From positions 215,257 through 279,256 of the forward strand of contig NCCV01000002.1 in NCBI GenBank assembly GCA_002279825.1: DNA of 64,000 bases, read 5' to 3'. Made by a program: the position numbers and the translations under genes. The notes beneath the pieces were generated by a model. That model was not told the origin of the DNA and searched no databases. It saw only the letters and a list, made by a program, of their open reading frames with translations. The DNA is from Sphingomonadales bacterium 12-68-11. Lineage in GTDB: Bacteria > Pseudomonadota > Alphaproteobacteria > Sphingomonadales > Sphingomonadaceae. Every line of letters starts with the position of its first letter. The first letter of the stretch is position 1. Positions 28,961 to 38,334 of the stretch are shown piece after piece.

Positions 28961-29070
28961 GGCAATTCTCCCCACGGCTGCGTGAAGCGCCCGCTTGCCA
29001 AATCCACCCCGCTGTAGGAAAATGCGAAAACCAGATCGGTTAGCCAAAGCGCAATCTGGAGAGGACACCG

Positions 29071-29646
29071 ATGATCAATCGCATCCGCGACATCCGCCGG
29101 CAGAAGGCGATGACGCTGGCCGAAGTCGCCGCCGCCTGCGACCCGCCGACCACGGCGCAAACCATCGGCCGGCTCGAGACGGGGATGCGCAACCTGTCGC
29201 TGGTGTGGATGAACCGCATCGGCGCCGCGCTCGGCGTCGATCCCGAGCTGTTGGTCAAAGGCGATGAAAGCGACCAGGCCAAAGTGGTCGCGGTCCTGAC
29301 CGAGGCTGGGGCCGAGGCGCTACCCGCGCCGCGCGATGCGATCCTGCCGACCGACCTGGGCGGGGGAGAGGCGCCGCTGGTGTGCGTGGCGATCGAGGCG
29401 GCGCAAGGCGAATACCGCGCCGGCGATCAGTTGTGGCTGCGCCAGCATCCACCCGAGAACGCCGCGCAACTGATCAACCGCGACGTGCTGGCGCCGCGCG
29501 CCGGCGGGCGGTTCGCGTTCGGCCGGCTGATCGACCGGCGCGATGCGCTGGTCGCGCTGCTGCCGCCGGGTAGCGGGCAGCGGCAGATCGTGATCGATGG
29601 TCCAGCCTGGCTGGCAGTAGCGGAGATGCTGGTCCGCAAGCTGTGA
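29071..29646 (+). CDS. XRE-type regulator with degenerate S24-like C-terminus
   Basis: The 191-residue protein follows a good ribosome site (GGAGAGG). The N-terminal HTH is MTLAEVAAACDPPTTAQTIGRLETG. The C-terminal half (GDQLWLRQHPP, NRDVLAPRAGGRFAFGRLI) resembles a LexA/S24 beta barrel but shows no Ser-Lys pair. A CCAGAT...ATCTGG inverted pair (29031-29059) lies in its leader. It overlaps the glycosyltransferase start by 4 bp. Confidence 0.8.
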   Translation: MINRIRDIRRQKAMTLAEVAAACDPPTTAQTIGRLETGMRNLSLVWMNRIGAALGVDPELLVKGDESDQAKVVAVLTEAGAEALPAPRDAILPTDLGGGEAPLVCVAIEAAQGEYRAGDQLWLRQHPPENAAQLINRDVLAPRAGGRFAFGRLIDRRDALVALLPPGSGQRQIVIDGPAWLAVAEMLVRKL

Positions 29647-30821
29647 GCCGGGTTCTCGCCCTCGCGACGCTCTACCCCAACCGGCATCAGCCGCGCTCCG
29701 GCACGTTCGTGGCGCGGCAGATGGAAGCACTCGCCGCGCGCACCGAGTGGGACGTGACGGTGATCAATCCGATCGGGGTCCCGCCGGTGCCGATGGGCCG
29801 CTACAAGCCGCTCGCCGAAGCGGCCGTCACGGGCGTCGAAGGCGATGTTACCGTCCATCGGCCGCGGTTCGCGCTGATCCCGGCGGTGGGCGGACCGTTC
29901 AATCCGGCGATGATCGTGCGCGCGGTGCTGCCGCTGGTGAGGCGGCTGCATGCGCTCTCGCCGTTCGACCTGATCGACGCGCAATTCTTCTACCCGGACG
30001 GACCCGCGGCGGCACGGCTGGCGAGCGAACTCGCAATCCCGTTGTCGATCAAGGCGCGCGGCGCGGATATCTCGCAGTGGGGCGCGAAGGCCTATGCGCT
30101 GCGCCGAATGCTGCGCGCAGCCGACCAGGCCGCCGGCTTGCTGGCGGTTAGCGCGGCGCTGGCCGAGCGGATGGCGGCGATGGGGTTTCCCTCTGGGAAG
30201 ATCACCGTCCACTACACCGGGCTCGATCACAGCCAGTTCCGCCCGCTTGGACGCAAGCGCAGCCGCGCGCGGCTGCGGTCGGAATTCGGGATCGAGCTGC
30301 CCGACACCGTTCCGTTGTTCGCCACGGTCGGCGCACTGACCCCCAGCAAGGGCCAGTTGCTGGTGCTGCGCGCGCTCGCTCGGCTGCCGTCGGCGCATCT
30401 GGTGCTGGTCGGCGCCGGGCCCGACCGCGCGTATCTGGAACAGTTCGCCCGCGAGGCCGGCCTTGCGCCGCGCGTGCATTTCCTCGGCGCGCTCGATCAC
30501 GAACTGCTGCCGACCGTGCTGTCGGCTGCCGACGCGATGGTGCTGCCCTCGGCCAGCGAGGGGCTTGCCAATGCCTGGGTCGAAGCGCTTGCTTGCGGCG
30601 CGCCGCTCGTCATCACCGATGCGGGCGGCGCACGTGAAGTGGTAACCCGGCCCGAGGCCGGACGTATCGTGGCGCGCGATGCCGATGCTATCGCCGGGGC
30701 GATGCGCGCGTTGGCCGAGGATCCGCTGCCGCGCACGGTGGTGGCCGAATGCGCGGCGCGGTTCAGTTGGGAAGCGAACGCCGCGGCGCTGGCCGGGTAC
30801 TATGCGCGGATCGCGGCCTAG
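29643..30821 (+). CDS. Glycosyltransferase family 4 (GT-B) enzyme
   Basis: The 392-residue protein starts at a GTG within GTGA, coupled to the XRE gene. The GT4 features are an N-terminal acceptor domain starting TLYPNRHQPRSGTFVARQ, a donor domain TVGALTPSKGQLLVLRAL, and the E-x7-E motif in SASEGLANAWVEALACGAP. It probably transfers an activated sugar to an envelope or exopolysaccharide acceptor; no neighbouring polysaccharide genes fix the product. Its stop shares CTAG with the secF stop. Confidence 0.88.
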   Translation: MSRVLALATLYPNRHQPRSGTFVARQMEALAARTEWDVTVINPIGVPPVPMGRYKPLAEAAVTGVEGDVTVHRPRFALIPAVGGPFNPAMIVRAVLPLVRRLHALSPFDLIDAQFFYPDGPAAARLASELAIPLSIKARGADISQWGAKAYALRRMLRAADQAAGLLAVSAALAERMAAMGFPSGKITVHYTGLDHSQFRPLGRKRSRARLRSEFGIELPDTVPLFATVGALTPSKGQLLVLRALARLPSAHLVLVGAGPDRAYLEQFAREAGLAPRVHFLGALDHELLPTVLSAADAMVLPSASEGLANAWVEALACGAPLVITDAGGAREVVTRPEAGRIVARDADAIAGAMRALAEDPLPRTVVAECAARFSWEANAAALAGYYARIAA

Positions 30822-31789
30822 ATCTCGCCGCGCGCCTTGCGTTCCTGAACGTCGACCGCGGATTCTTTGGGCACAAAGCTGTCCGACTTGACCCCCAGCC
30901 AGATCAGGATCGGCGTCGACATGTAGATCGAGCTGTAGGTGCCGACGAAGATCCCGAGCGTGATCGCGGCGGTGAAGCCGAAGATCACATCGGGACCAAG
31001 CACGAGCAGCGCCAGCAGGGTGATCAGCAGCGAGGTCGATGTCGTCACCGTGCGCGACAGCGTCTCATTGACCGAGAGGTCGAGCAGTTCGGGTAGCGGC
31101 ATCCGGCGATACTTCTTCAGGTTCTCGCGGATGCGGTCGTAAACCACGATGTTGTCGTTGAGCGAATAGCCGATCAGCGTCAGCAGCGCGGCGACGATGT
31201 TGAGATCGAACTCCATCCCCGTGAGCGCGAACAGCCCGAGGGTGAGCGTGACGTCGTGGACCAGCGCGAACAGCGCGCCGACCCCGAATTGCCATTCGAA
31301 GCGGACCCAGATGTAGATCGAAATGCCGATCATCGCGAGCAGCAGCGCGATCCCGCCATCCCAGGCCAGCTCTTCGGACACCTTCCCCGAAACCGATTCG
31401 GCCGAGCCGATTTCGGCGGTCGGGTGATTGCGCTCGAGCGTGCCGCGGATCTCGCGGATCACACGTTCGGTGACCGCCGGATCGTCGGTATCCGGCAGCC
31501 CCATGCGCACCGCGATGGCGTTGGGTTCGCCGAGCTGCTGAATGATCGGCTCGCCGTAACCGAGCGCGTCGATCTCCTCGCGGACCTGGGCGATCGGCGC
31601 GGTGGTGCTTTCGGCGAAAGTCACGCGGATCATCTGTCCGCCGACGAAATCCACGCCGAAGTTGAGCCCCTTGATGCCGACCAGCGCGAGCGAGGCGGCC
31701 ATCAGCAGCAGGCTGACCGTGTAGAACGGCACCCGCCAGCGCAGGAAGCGGATGTTGGTGTTGTCGGGGATGAGCTTGAGCAGTTTCAT
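30818..31789 (-). CDS. secF: Protein translocase subunit SecF
   Basis: The 323-residue membrane protein has six helices with LNFGVDFVGGQMIRV, VRFEWQFGVGALFALVHDV and YSLNDNIVVYDRIREN. With SecD it uses the proton gradient to pull preproteins through SecYEG. It is 9 bp after secD. Confidence 0.96.
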   Translation of the reverse strand: MKLLKLIPDNTNIRFLRWRVPFYTVSLLLMAASLALVGIKGLNFGVDFVGGQMIRVTFAESTTAPIAQVREEIDALGYGEPIIQQLGEPNAIAVRMGLPDTDDPAVTERVIREIRGTLERNHPTAEIGSAESVSGKVSEELAWDGGIALLLAMIGISIYIWVRFEWQFGVGALFALVHDVTLTLGLFALTGMEFDLNIVAALLTLIGYSLNDNIVVYDRIRENLKKYRRMPLPELLDLSVNETLSRTVTTSTSLLITLLALLVLGPDVIFGFTAAITLGIFVGTYSSIYMSTPILIWLGVKSDSFVPKESAVDVQERKARGEI

Positions 31790-31798
31790 GGCGCGTCC

Positions 31799-33403
31799 CT
31801 ACAGCACGATGTCGGCCGGCCGCGCGCGGCGCAGCCAGCCGGCGGCCCACATCCGGGTCAGCGTGACGGCGGTGAACACCGAGGTGACGATGCCGATCAT
31901 CAGCACCACCGCGAAGCCGCGGATCGGGCCCGTGCCGAATGCGAACATGATCACCGCGGCGATCGTATTGGTGATGTTGGCATCGAAGATCGCGCGGCTC
32001 GCCTCGCTGTAACCGAGCTCGACCGCCTGGATCACGCGGCGCCCCCGCGCGCGTTCCTCGCGGATGCGCTCGTTGATCAGCACGTTGGCGTCGACCGCCG
32101 CGCCGATCGTCAACACCAGCCCGGCGATGCCCGGCAGCGTCAGCGCCGCCATCGACCCCATCAAAGCCATGACCCCGAGGATCATCATCAGGTTCAGGAT
32201 CAGCGCCAGGCAGGTATAGACGCCGAAGCGGCCGTAGCTGGCGATCATGAACAGCATCAGCGCGACCAGACCGACCGCCATCGCCACCGCTCCGCGCGCG
32301 ATCGAATCGGCGCCCAGTTCGGCACTGATCGAGAACTCCTCGACCACCGTCAGCTCGACCGGGAGCGCCCCCGAGCGCAGCGCGATGGCGAGCGCATTGG
32401 CGCTCTCGGTAGTGAAGCCGCCGCTGATCCGCCCCTGCCCGCCAAGGATGGCCGATTCAATATTCGGGGCCGAGATCACTTGTCCGTCGAGAATGATTGC
32501 GAACGGCCTGCCGACATTCTCGCTGGTCAGCCGGGCAAACCGCGCCCCGCCCTGGGAGTCGAATTGGATCTCCACGACGGGCGCGTTGTTCTGGGCATCG
32601 AAGCCGAGTTGGGCATTGGTCAGCGAATCGCCACGAACGCCGCCCAGGCGCTTCACCGCGATCGATTGGCCGGCATAGTCGCTGTCGGGCGCGCCGGGGA
32701 CAATCTCGCTGCCCGGCGGGACGATGCCTTGCGCCACATCGGAAGGCAGCGCCGTTTGATCCACCAGCTTGAACTCAAGCTCGGCGGTCTGGCCGAGCAG
32801 GTCCTTGAGGCCCTGCGGGTCCTTAAGGCCGGGCACGTCGACGACGATGCGGTCCTGGCCCTGGCGGATGATCGTCGGTTCGCGGGTGCCGAGCGCGTCG
32901 ATGCGCTTGCGGACCACTTCGGTGGCGCTGTCCATCGCGTTGTCGACTGCGGTGGCAAGCCCGGCGCGGGTCTGGCTGAGCACGAACCGGCTGCCATCGA
33001 CCACTTCGAGATCCCATTCGCGGGTCGTGCCGGTGCCGTTGATTTGCGGCAGCAGCGCCTCGCGCGCCCGGTCGATGTCGGCCGGGTCTTCGAGCAGGAA
33101 CGACAGGCGCCCGCCCGAGGTCGAGATGTCGCTGACGCGGATACGCGGTTCGGCATCGCGCAGCGTGGCGCGCACGCCTTCTTCCATCGTCTCGAGCCGC
33201 TGGCGGGCGACTTCGGACGGCTCCGCCTCGAGCATCAGGTGGCTGCCGCCGGCAAGGTCGAGCCCGAGGTTGACCATCGGCGGGTTGACCGAAGCGGGGA
33301 AGTTGACGCCGCCGAGCGACAGCAGCGAGGGGACCGCGGCGAGCGCCAGGCCGAGCGTCACGCCCCAATAGGCCAGCCGCTTCCAGAGAGGGAAATCGAG
33401 CAT
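31799..33403 (-). CDS. secD: Protein translocase subunit SecD
   Basis: The 534-residue partner of SecF has the early LGLDLAGGSHLMLE motif, a large periplasmic domain with IVVDVPGLKDP, and RND-like helices ending GAAVDANVLINERIREE. It follows yajC by 15 bp. Confidence 0.97.
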   Translation of the reverse strand: MLDFPLWKRLAYWGVTLGLALAAVPSLLSLGGVNFPASVNPPMVNLGLDLAGGSHLMLEAEPSEVARQRLETMEEGVRATLRDAEPRIRVSDISTSGGRLSFLLEDPADIDRAREALLPQINGTGTTREWDLEVVDGSRFVLSQTRAGLATAVDNAMDSATEVVRKRIDALGTREPTIIRQGQDRIVVDVPGLKDPQGLKDLLGQTAELEFKLVDQTALPSDVAQGIVPPGSEIVPGAPDSDYAGQSIAVKRLGGVRGDSLTNAQLGFDAQNNAPVVEIQFDSQGGARFARLTSENVGRPFAIILDGQVISAPNIESAILGGQGRISGGFTTESANALAIALRSGALPVELTVVEEFSISAELGADSIARGAVAMAVGLVALMLFMIASYGRFGVYTCLALILNLMMILGVMALMGSMAALTLPGIAGLVLTIGAAVDANVLINERIREERARGRRVIQAVELGYSEASRAIFDANITNTIAAVIMFAFGTGPIRGFAVVLMIGIVTSVFTAVTLTRMWAAGWLRRARPADIVL

Positions 33404-33418
33404 TGCGCCGCGCGCCGC

Positions 33419-33739
33419 CTAGTCGTTGGCGGGCTTGCCGCCCGGCTGGACGATATCGCCGAGCGTCGACTTGACCGCCTTGACCTTGACCCCGGTGGCG
33501 ATCTCGAGCTCGACGTAGTCGTCATCGACCTTGATCACTTTGCCGAGCAGGCCGCCGGCGGTGATCACCTGGTCGCCCTTCTTGACCCCGGCGATCTTCT
33601 CGCGGTGGGCCTTCTGCTGGCGCATCTGCGGGCGGATGATCAGGAACCAGAAGATCGCCACCATGCCGATGATCGGCAGGAAGCTGGTCCATGCCGGCGG
33701 GCCGGCGGCGGCAGCGCCGGAAGTCAGGATATCGAGCAT
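33419..33739 (-). CDS. yajC: Sec translocase accessory subunit YajC
   Basis: The 106-residue protein has one membrane helix (FLPIIGMVAIFWFLIIRPQ) then MRQQKAHREKIAGVKKGDQVITAGG and VKSTLGDIVQPG. It is first in the yajC-secD-secF operon. Confidence 0.95.
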   Translation of the reverse strand: MLDILTSGAAAAGPPAWTSFLPIIGMVAIFWFLIIRPQMRQQKAHREKIAGVKKGDQVITAGGLLGKVIKVDDDYVELEIATGVKVKAVKSTLGDIVQPGGKPAND

Positions 33740-33897
33740 GTCAAAGGTCTATATCGCCATTGCGTCAGGGGGATTTGGTCTTCCCGGGCCTCATCCCCGG
33801 GACGTGGCCGGTGCGCCTAGCAGCAAAGCCGCGCAGGCGCAATCAGGGGCGCTGGACAGGGTGAGAGCCCTTGCCTATAGGCGCGCCTCCACTGGAT

Positions 33898-33974
33898 CGG
33901 GACGTAGCGCAGCCTGGTAGCGCATCACACTGGGGGTGTGGGGGTCGCAGGTTCGAATCCTGTCGTCCCGACCA
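33898..33974 (+). tRNA. tRNA-Pro (GGG)
   Basis: A 77-nt cloverleaf with encoded CCA. Acceptor CGGGACG pairs with CGTCCCG, the D stem is GCGC/GCGC, the anticodon stem TCACA/TGTGG carries loop CTGGGGG (anticodon GGG), and the T arm has GGTTCGAATCC. It stands alone between yajC and the GT25-like gene. Confidence 0.95.
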
Positions 33975-34048
33975 GTGGCACATCTCCGGCTGGCCCCGTG
34001 CGCTGCAACCGGATAGGCGTCGGGGACCGACAATCGCCAGGAGTGCCG

Positions 34049-34786
34049 GTGACCCAGCCCCCTTATCCGCCGCTGTTCGACGCGTTCGACCGCATCCGCA
34101 TCATGAACCTCGCGCATCGCACCGACCGGCGGCGCGAGATGATCGAGCAACTGCGCCGCGTCGGGATGGCGGATCACCCGCGGGTGGCGTTCTTCGACGC
34201 GCTCAAGGCGGACGAGCCGGGCCTGTTCACCAGCAAGGGCATGCACGGCAACTTCCGCACCTACCGCGCGGTGATCGCCGAAGCGGCCGCGGCCGGGGAA
34301 TCGATCCTGGTGCTGGAGGACGACTGCGACTTCCTGCTGCCCGAAATCTTCGACTATCGGCTGACCGAGCCGTGGGACGTGTTCTACGGCGGCTATGACG
34401 CCAGCGATCCGGACGACCTGCCCGGCAGCGACATCATCGGGGCGCACTTCATGGGCTTTTCGCGTGAGGGCGCGCGGATCGCCGCCGACTACATGACGCG
34501 GTACCTGAAAGCGGACTTCGTGCCCGATGCCAAGGCCGCTGCCGACCCGCGGTTCGACCCCGCGATCCGCCCGCCTTCGGATGGTTGCTTCGTGTGGCTG
34601 CGGCGCGCGCATCCCGAACTCAGGACGGTGTTCGCGATGCTCGGCGTGCAGCGCCCCTCGCGCACCGACACCGGCACCCAGAAGCTCTACGACCGGCTGC
34701 CGCTGGTGCGGACCGCGGCGGGCTGGCTGCGCCGCGTGCGCGCCGCGCTCAACCCCAGCAAGGAATGGACCGCGCGCCGGGGTTAG
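34049..34786 (+). CDS. GT25-like glycosyltransferase
   Basis: The 245-residue protein starts at GTG 34049, five bases after AGGAG. The N-terminus [22 protein letters not shown] and the metal-site-like [10 protein letters not shown] match LPS-type family 25 glycosyltransferases. The later part ([19 protein letters not shown]) fits the family. It may decorate the envelope, but no sugar-pathway genes are next to it. It lies just after the tRNA-Pro gene. Confidence 0.78.
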   Translation: MTQPPYPPLFDAFDRIRIMNLAHRTDRRREMIEQLRRVGMADHPRVAFFDALKADEPGLFTSKGMHGNFRTYRAVIAEAAAAGESILVLEDDCDFLLPEIFDYRLTEPWDVFYGGYDASDPDDLPGSDIIGAHFMGFSREGARIAADYMTRYLKADFVPDAKAAADPRFDPAIRPPSDGCFVWLRRAHPELRTVFAMLGVQRPSRTDTGTQKLYDRLPLVRTAAGWLRRVRAALNPSKEWTARRG

Positions 34787-34810
34787 GCCCCGGCGGTGAA
34801 GCCGCCGGGG

Positions 34811-36034
34811 TTAACCGGCGGCGGGGCCGAAGCGGCGGAACAGCTCCTGGATGCGGCCGATCGCCATGTCGGATTCGGCGCGGTCGACGGTCTCGTTGGC
34901 GTCGTTGTAGCCTTTCATGTCGCCGCCTTCGACCGCCTGCACGGCGATCCCGTCGCGGCGCGGGAGCACGTTCACGTCGCGGTAGGAGACCCCGTAAGTC
35001 AGCTCGGGCTGCGGGATCAGCCAGGCGATCTGGCCGCGCACCGGCACCACCGTCTCGTCGCGCCACAGCGCTCGCGCGCCGTAGCCGGGGCAGTTGATGA
35101 TCACCGGCTCGGGCAGCGCGGCGAACTCGGCGGGCGAATGGAACTCGCGCCGCTTGAGCGTGCCGCCGCCGGCCAAGAAGTCGGTCAGGAGGGTGTGGCC
35201 GTAGTTGGCGACGTTGAACATCAGCGACTGGTTGCGATAGACGAACGGGGCGCCGAACGGGGTCGAGCCCGGCGCCATCGTCTCGCGCCGCGGGGTCAGG
35301 TCGCGCACCCGCTCGTCGTAGTGGGCGAACTGCAGCGGGCCCGGCCGCTCGCGCCGGCCGGGCGCCATCTCGGTGTCGGACACGCTGTAGCGGTCGAGCC
35401 ATTCGACCGGCGTGCCCGGCAGGCCGAGATAGGAACGGAACATTTTCCACGAGGTCCGCGTCATCGCTTCCCAGGTGGCGGGGAAGTCCGCCGGAACCTG
35501 ATCGGCAAGGCCGACCCGGCTGTCTGGCGACCAGGTCCCGGTGGCGCGCGCCGAGCGGCTCTGCGGCAGCAAGTCTCGCGTGTAGATGGTGACTTTGGTG
35601 CCGGCGCGCTGGGCCACGGTGGCGGCGGTCAGGCCGAGCGCGCCGCAGCCGATCACCGCGATCTCACGCGGGCTGGCGGCCATCGCCTGGCGCACCGCGA
35701 TCTCGCCCGAGCCCCACGACAGCGACCAGCCGCTTCCGCCGTGGCCGTAGTTGTGGACCACCAGCTTGTCGCCGATCGTCTCGGTATCGAGCCGCGGGCC
35801 GGCGGCGCGGAACGGGCGCAGGCATACCGTGATATCGAACACCCGGTCGGGCGCGACCCGGATCGGCGCCAGCGCGCGCGGGTCCCACGCCAGCGGGGTC
35901 GATGCAACCCGCGCCGGCGAGCAGCCGCCCAGCCCCCACAGCGCCAGCCCCGAGGCGAGCGAGCCGCCCATCATGCGGCGCCGGTCGATCCCCGGCGCCA
36001 GCGGCCTGGTACGCGTCAACTCGGTGGCAGCCAT
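34811..36034 (-). CDS. Exported FAD-dependent D-amino-acid-oxidase-like oxidoreductase, circularly permuted
   Basis: The 407-residue protein has a Tat-like RRR motif (18-20), a hydrophobic stretch and a lipobox Cys38. Next come VCLRPFRAAG (70-79) and VVHNYGHGGSGWSLSWG (92-108), which in ordinary D-amino-acid oxidases sit at the C-terminus. Only then does the FAD Rossmann motif VIGCGALGL (127-135) appear. VIINCPGYGARAL (311-323) and VPVRGQI (330-336) follow in normal order. So the C-terminal segment of the DAAO fold precedes the N-terminal Rossmann motif. Probably a flavin oxidase or dehydrogenase acting in the periplasm; the substrate is unknown. Confidence 0.82.
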   Translation of the reverse strand: MAATELTRTRPLAPGIDRRRMMGGSLASGLALWGLGGCSPARVASTPLAWDPRALAPIRVAPDRVFDITVCLRPFRAAGPRLDTETIGDKLVVHNYGHGGSGWSLSWGSGEIAVRQAMAASPREIAVIGCGALGLTAATVAQRAGTKVTIYTRDLLPQSRSARATGTWSPDSRVGLADQVPADFPATWEAMTRTSWKMFRSYLGLPGTPVEWLDRYSVSDTEMAPGRRERPGPLQFAHYDERVRDLTPRRETMAPGSTPFGAPFVYRNQSLMFNVANYGHTLLTDFLAGGGTLKRREFHSPAEFAALPEPVIINCPGYGARALWRDETVVPVRGQIAWLIPQPELTYGVSYRDVNVLPRRDGIAVQAVEGGDMKGYNDANETVDRAESDMAIGRIQELFRRFGPAAG

Positions 36035-36324
36035 GCATCCCCCCGTTCGAGACCGGCCCCGCGCCGATCGATGATCCCACCGCGCCGCCCGGGCGCAGTC
36101 CTTGTCCGATCATCCGTCCCTGAGGGCGGATCGGGGGCCGTGGCGACTCCCGTCCGTTTGCCGGCGCAAGAGAACGCAATCGGGACACGATTGCAAGCGC
36201 CGCGCCGGGTCGGATGCAGCGCTTCGTCCCACGCCTGCTTCCCCACGGCCCAGCGCGATTTCCGCTTTCCTACAGTAACCCATATGGTTCAGGCAGCGCG
36301 AAACGCCAGTCGGAGGTTCCGCCC
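36035..36324. other. Intergenic region without a recognised gene
   Basis: About 290 bp between two genes that point away from each other. I see no convincing ORF, RNA or repeat. It must hold the promoters of both, and is slightly richer in A/T runs near 36270-36310. Confidence 0.5.
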
Positions 36325-36738
36325 ATGCCGCTGCTCGAATCGCTGATCGCCCCGCTCGCCTCGATCATCGACAAGGTCATTCCCGACAAAGAGGCGCGCG
36401 ACCGCGCCAAGCTCGAACTGGTCCGGCTCGAAGGCTCGCACGAGCTTGACGCGCTGCGCGCACAGCTTTCGGCGATCGTCGCCGAGGCCAATTCCGCCGA
36501 TCCCTGGACCAGCCGCGCGCGGCCGAGCTTCCTCTACGTGATGTACCTGCTGCTGCTGTGGTCGCTGCCGATGGGCCTTATCGCGGCATTCCGGCCCGAG
36601 GCCGCGCAGGCCATTGCCGCCGGCATGACCGGCTACCTCGACGCCCTGCCCGAGCCGCTCTACGCGCTGTTCGGCACCGGCTACCTGGGCTATACCGCCG
36701 CGCGGCAGTGGGGGAAGATCAAGGGCGTGGATCGGTAG
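36325..36738 (+). CDS. GTA-type 3TM holin (orphan)
   Basis: The 137-residue protein follows CGGAGG at a good distance. An N-terminal amphipathic region (LIAPLASIIDKVIPDKEARDRAKLELVRLE) is followed by DPWTSRARPSFLYVMYLLLLW and further hydrophobic helices ending YLGYTAARQWGKIKG. This matches the three-helix holin family linked to gene transfer agent release (PF11351-like). No other GTA genes are in the window. Confidence 0.82.
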   Translation: MPLLESLIAPLASIIDKVIPDKEARDRAKLELVRLEGSHELDALRAQLSAIVAEANSADPWTSRARPSFLYVMYLLLLWSLPMGLIAAFRPEAAQAIAAGMTGYLDALPEPLYALFGTGYLGYTAARQWGKIKGVDR

Positions 36739-36793
36739 GTCTGAGACGTGAGCATGGGTGGAAGAAGCGGAGTCGACTGACTCCGCAGCGCGC

Positions 36794-38314
36794 TCATGAC
36801 CGAGTATTCGTGAGGTGCCTACCCACGTGACCAATGACGAGCTTGCCACGTACCTGGTCCGGCAGGAAATGGATTGAAGCGCAGGTGTCGGCACTACCAG
36901 CGCCAAGCGTCACGTGCCATTCGAACAAGTGACGCTCGTTCTCATAGGTGAATGTATACTGCTCACCCCACTTTCCTTTGGACGTCTGCGAGATGAAGTT
37001 GCTGACGCGCTTACCGAGACCCGCTTCAATCAGCATTTGGCGCAAGTCTCCGCCACCTTGGTTCCTCGCCCAAACGTCGGCCACTTTGTTCATAATCGAT
37101 AGCACCTCGTAAACCTCTCCTGGCCGCTTGAACGGCGAGGCTTCCGCGGAAGATCGACTGTTGTCGAGGAAGAACAAGCGCGGGCAATCGTCAATCGCGA
37201 ACCCCACGGCCTCAGATACGCTCGTCGGCTGTCTTTCTGTTGGAGCGTCCTCGCCATCCGCACTCTCGACTTGTTCGGAGAACGCGAATAGCACGTTCTG
37301 GTTGGCACGCAGATTTTCGTTTTCGGCCTTGAGCGTTTCGAGGTCGACCACAGCCGCATCCAGCTTCTCCGACATCTCAAGAGCATACTCCTCCCAACCA
37401 ACATCGCCATGCCCGACTGCTTCCTGCGCTCGCTCGGCGCGCGCGACGGCCTGACTTTTGGCGATGATCGCGCCGATTCCAGCATCAGGCGTGAAGCGGA
37501 ACGCCGCAACTGAGAATATCAATCTTTCCAGCGTCCGCTCCGCATGCTCCCGGCCTAGGATCGAAATCCGAGAGCTGAGCATCAGCGGATGGCGGCGCAG
37601 ATCGTCCCTCCGTCGAAACCCTGGCCAATACACCCGCACACCGCCGTCAAAGCACCCAAGTCGCCCGAGGCGCTCGGAGAGGGCTCGCGTGGTCTCCGGC
37701 GTGTCCGCTTCTGTGACAATTGCGAGACCGGCCAAGTGGTCGGCGAGCGCCCTCGCGTCGAGGTCGCCCGGCTCTCCGTTCGCGAAGGGCGTTAGAAGCA
37801 CAACAGGAAGACGGCGCTGCTCGGCCTCAAGCAGCCCGACAAATTCGTCCACCGAATCCCTCGCTAATGGGTACACGGTGGCGCGCACGCGCATATCGCC
37901 AACAAGTACATCCTGCTGGCATATGATGCGTACGACGGCTGGGGCGCCGACTGAATAGCCGGCAGGCGAAACCAGATACTCGGTCGAACCGATCTCCACC
38001 CTATGCTCGACCGCGCAGCGGTCGCTGAATTGGGCAGTCCGCACCAGATTGCGCCAGACAAGCCCGTGTTCGCCAGGGAAGGACCATTCCAGCTCGGTGG
38101 CGAGGCCATCTACCTCATGTCGCCGTATTGCGAGCACATGCCCTTCAGGTGGGACGCCGTTGATCTCGCCGGTACTTAAGTCCGCGCTGACGGTGGTCTC
38201 GAAGGCCCTGCGATACCTATCGGAAATCCAACACTCATATCGAGGCCGAACAGTCGTCGACCAAGCAGCGTCGCCAGGAACATCGAACCTGCAGCCGTAT
38301 ACAAATCGAGCCAT
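36794..38314 (-). CDS. Accessory protein of unknown function (506 aa)
   Basis: ATG 38314 is preferred because GTGGAG lies just upstream; an in-frame GTG at 38326 is possible. Base composition is visibly less GC-rich than the neighbours. Three parts can be seen: a beta-rich N-terminus with an alpha/beta segment ending GGVRVYWPGFRRRDD, a coiled coil (EYALEMSEKLDAAVVDLETL...), and a C-terminal domain ending SIHFLPDQVRGKLVIGHVG then RHLTNTRS. I do not recognise the family. The composition and isolation fit a horizontally acquired, possibly defence-related gene, but no catalytic motif supports a function. Confidence 0.8.
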   Translation of the reverse strand: MARFVYGCRFDVPGDAAWSTTVRPRYECWISDRYRRAFETTVSADLSTGEINGVPPEGHVLAIRRHEVDGLATELEWSFPGEHGLVWRNLVRTAQFSDRCAVEHRVEIGSTEYLVSPAGYSVGAPAVVRIICQQDVLVGDMRVRATVYPLARDSVDEFVGLLEAEQRRLPVVLLTPFANGEPGDLDARALADHLAGLAIVTEADTPETTRALSERLGRLGCFDGGVRVYWPGFRRRDDLRRHPLMLSSRISILGREHAERTLERLIFSVAAFRFTPDAGIGAIIAKSQAVARAERAQEAVGHGDVGWEEYALEMSEKLDAAVVDLETLKAENENLRANQNVLFAFSEQVESADGEDAPTERQPTSVSEAVGFAIDDCPRLFFLDNSRSSAEASPFKRPGEVYEVLSIMNKVADVWARNQGGGDLRQMLIEAGLGKRVSNFISQTSKGKWGEQYTFTYENERHLFEWHVTLGAGSADTCASIHFLPDQVRGKLVIGHVGRHLTNTRS

Positions 38315-38334
38315 GTCGTACTCCACTCTCTTGC

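Noticed and set aside
31256..33820. About 850-codon open frame on the plus strand opposite secD/secF/yajC
   Set aside because: Shadow of the secDF genes; composition is not protein-like.
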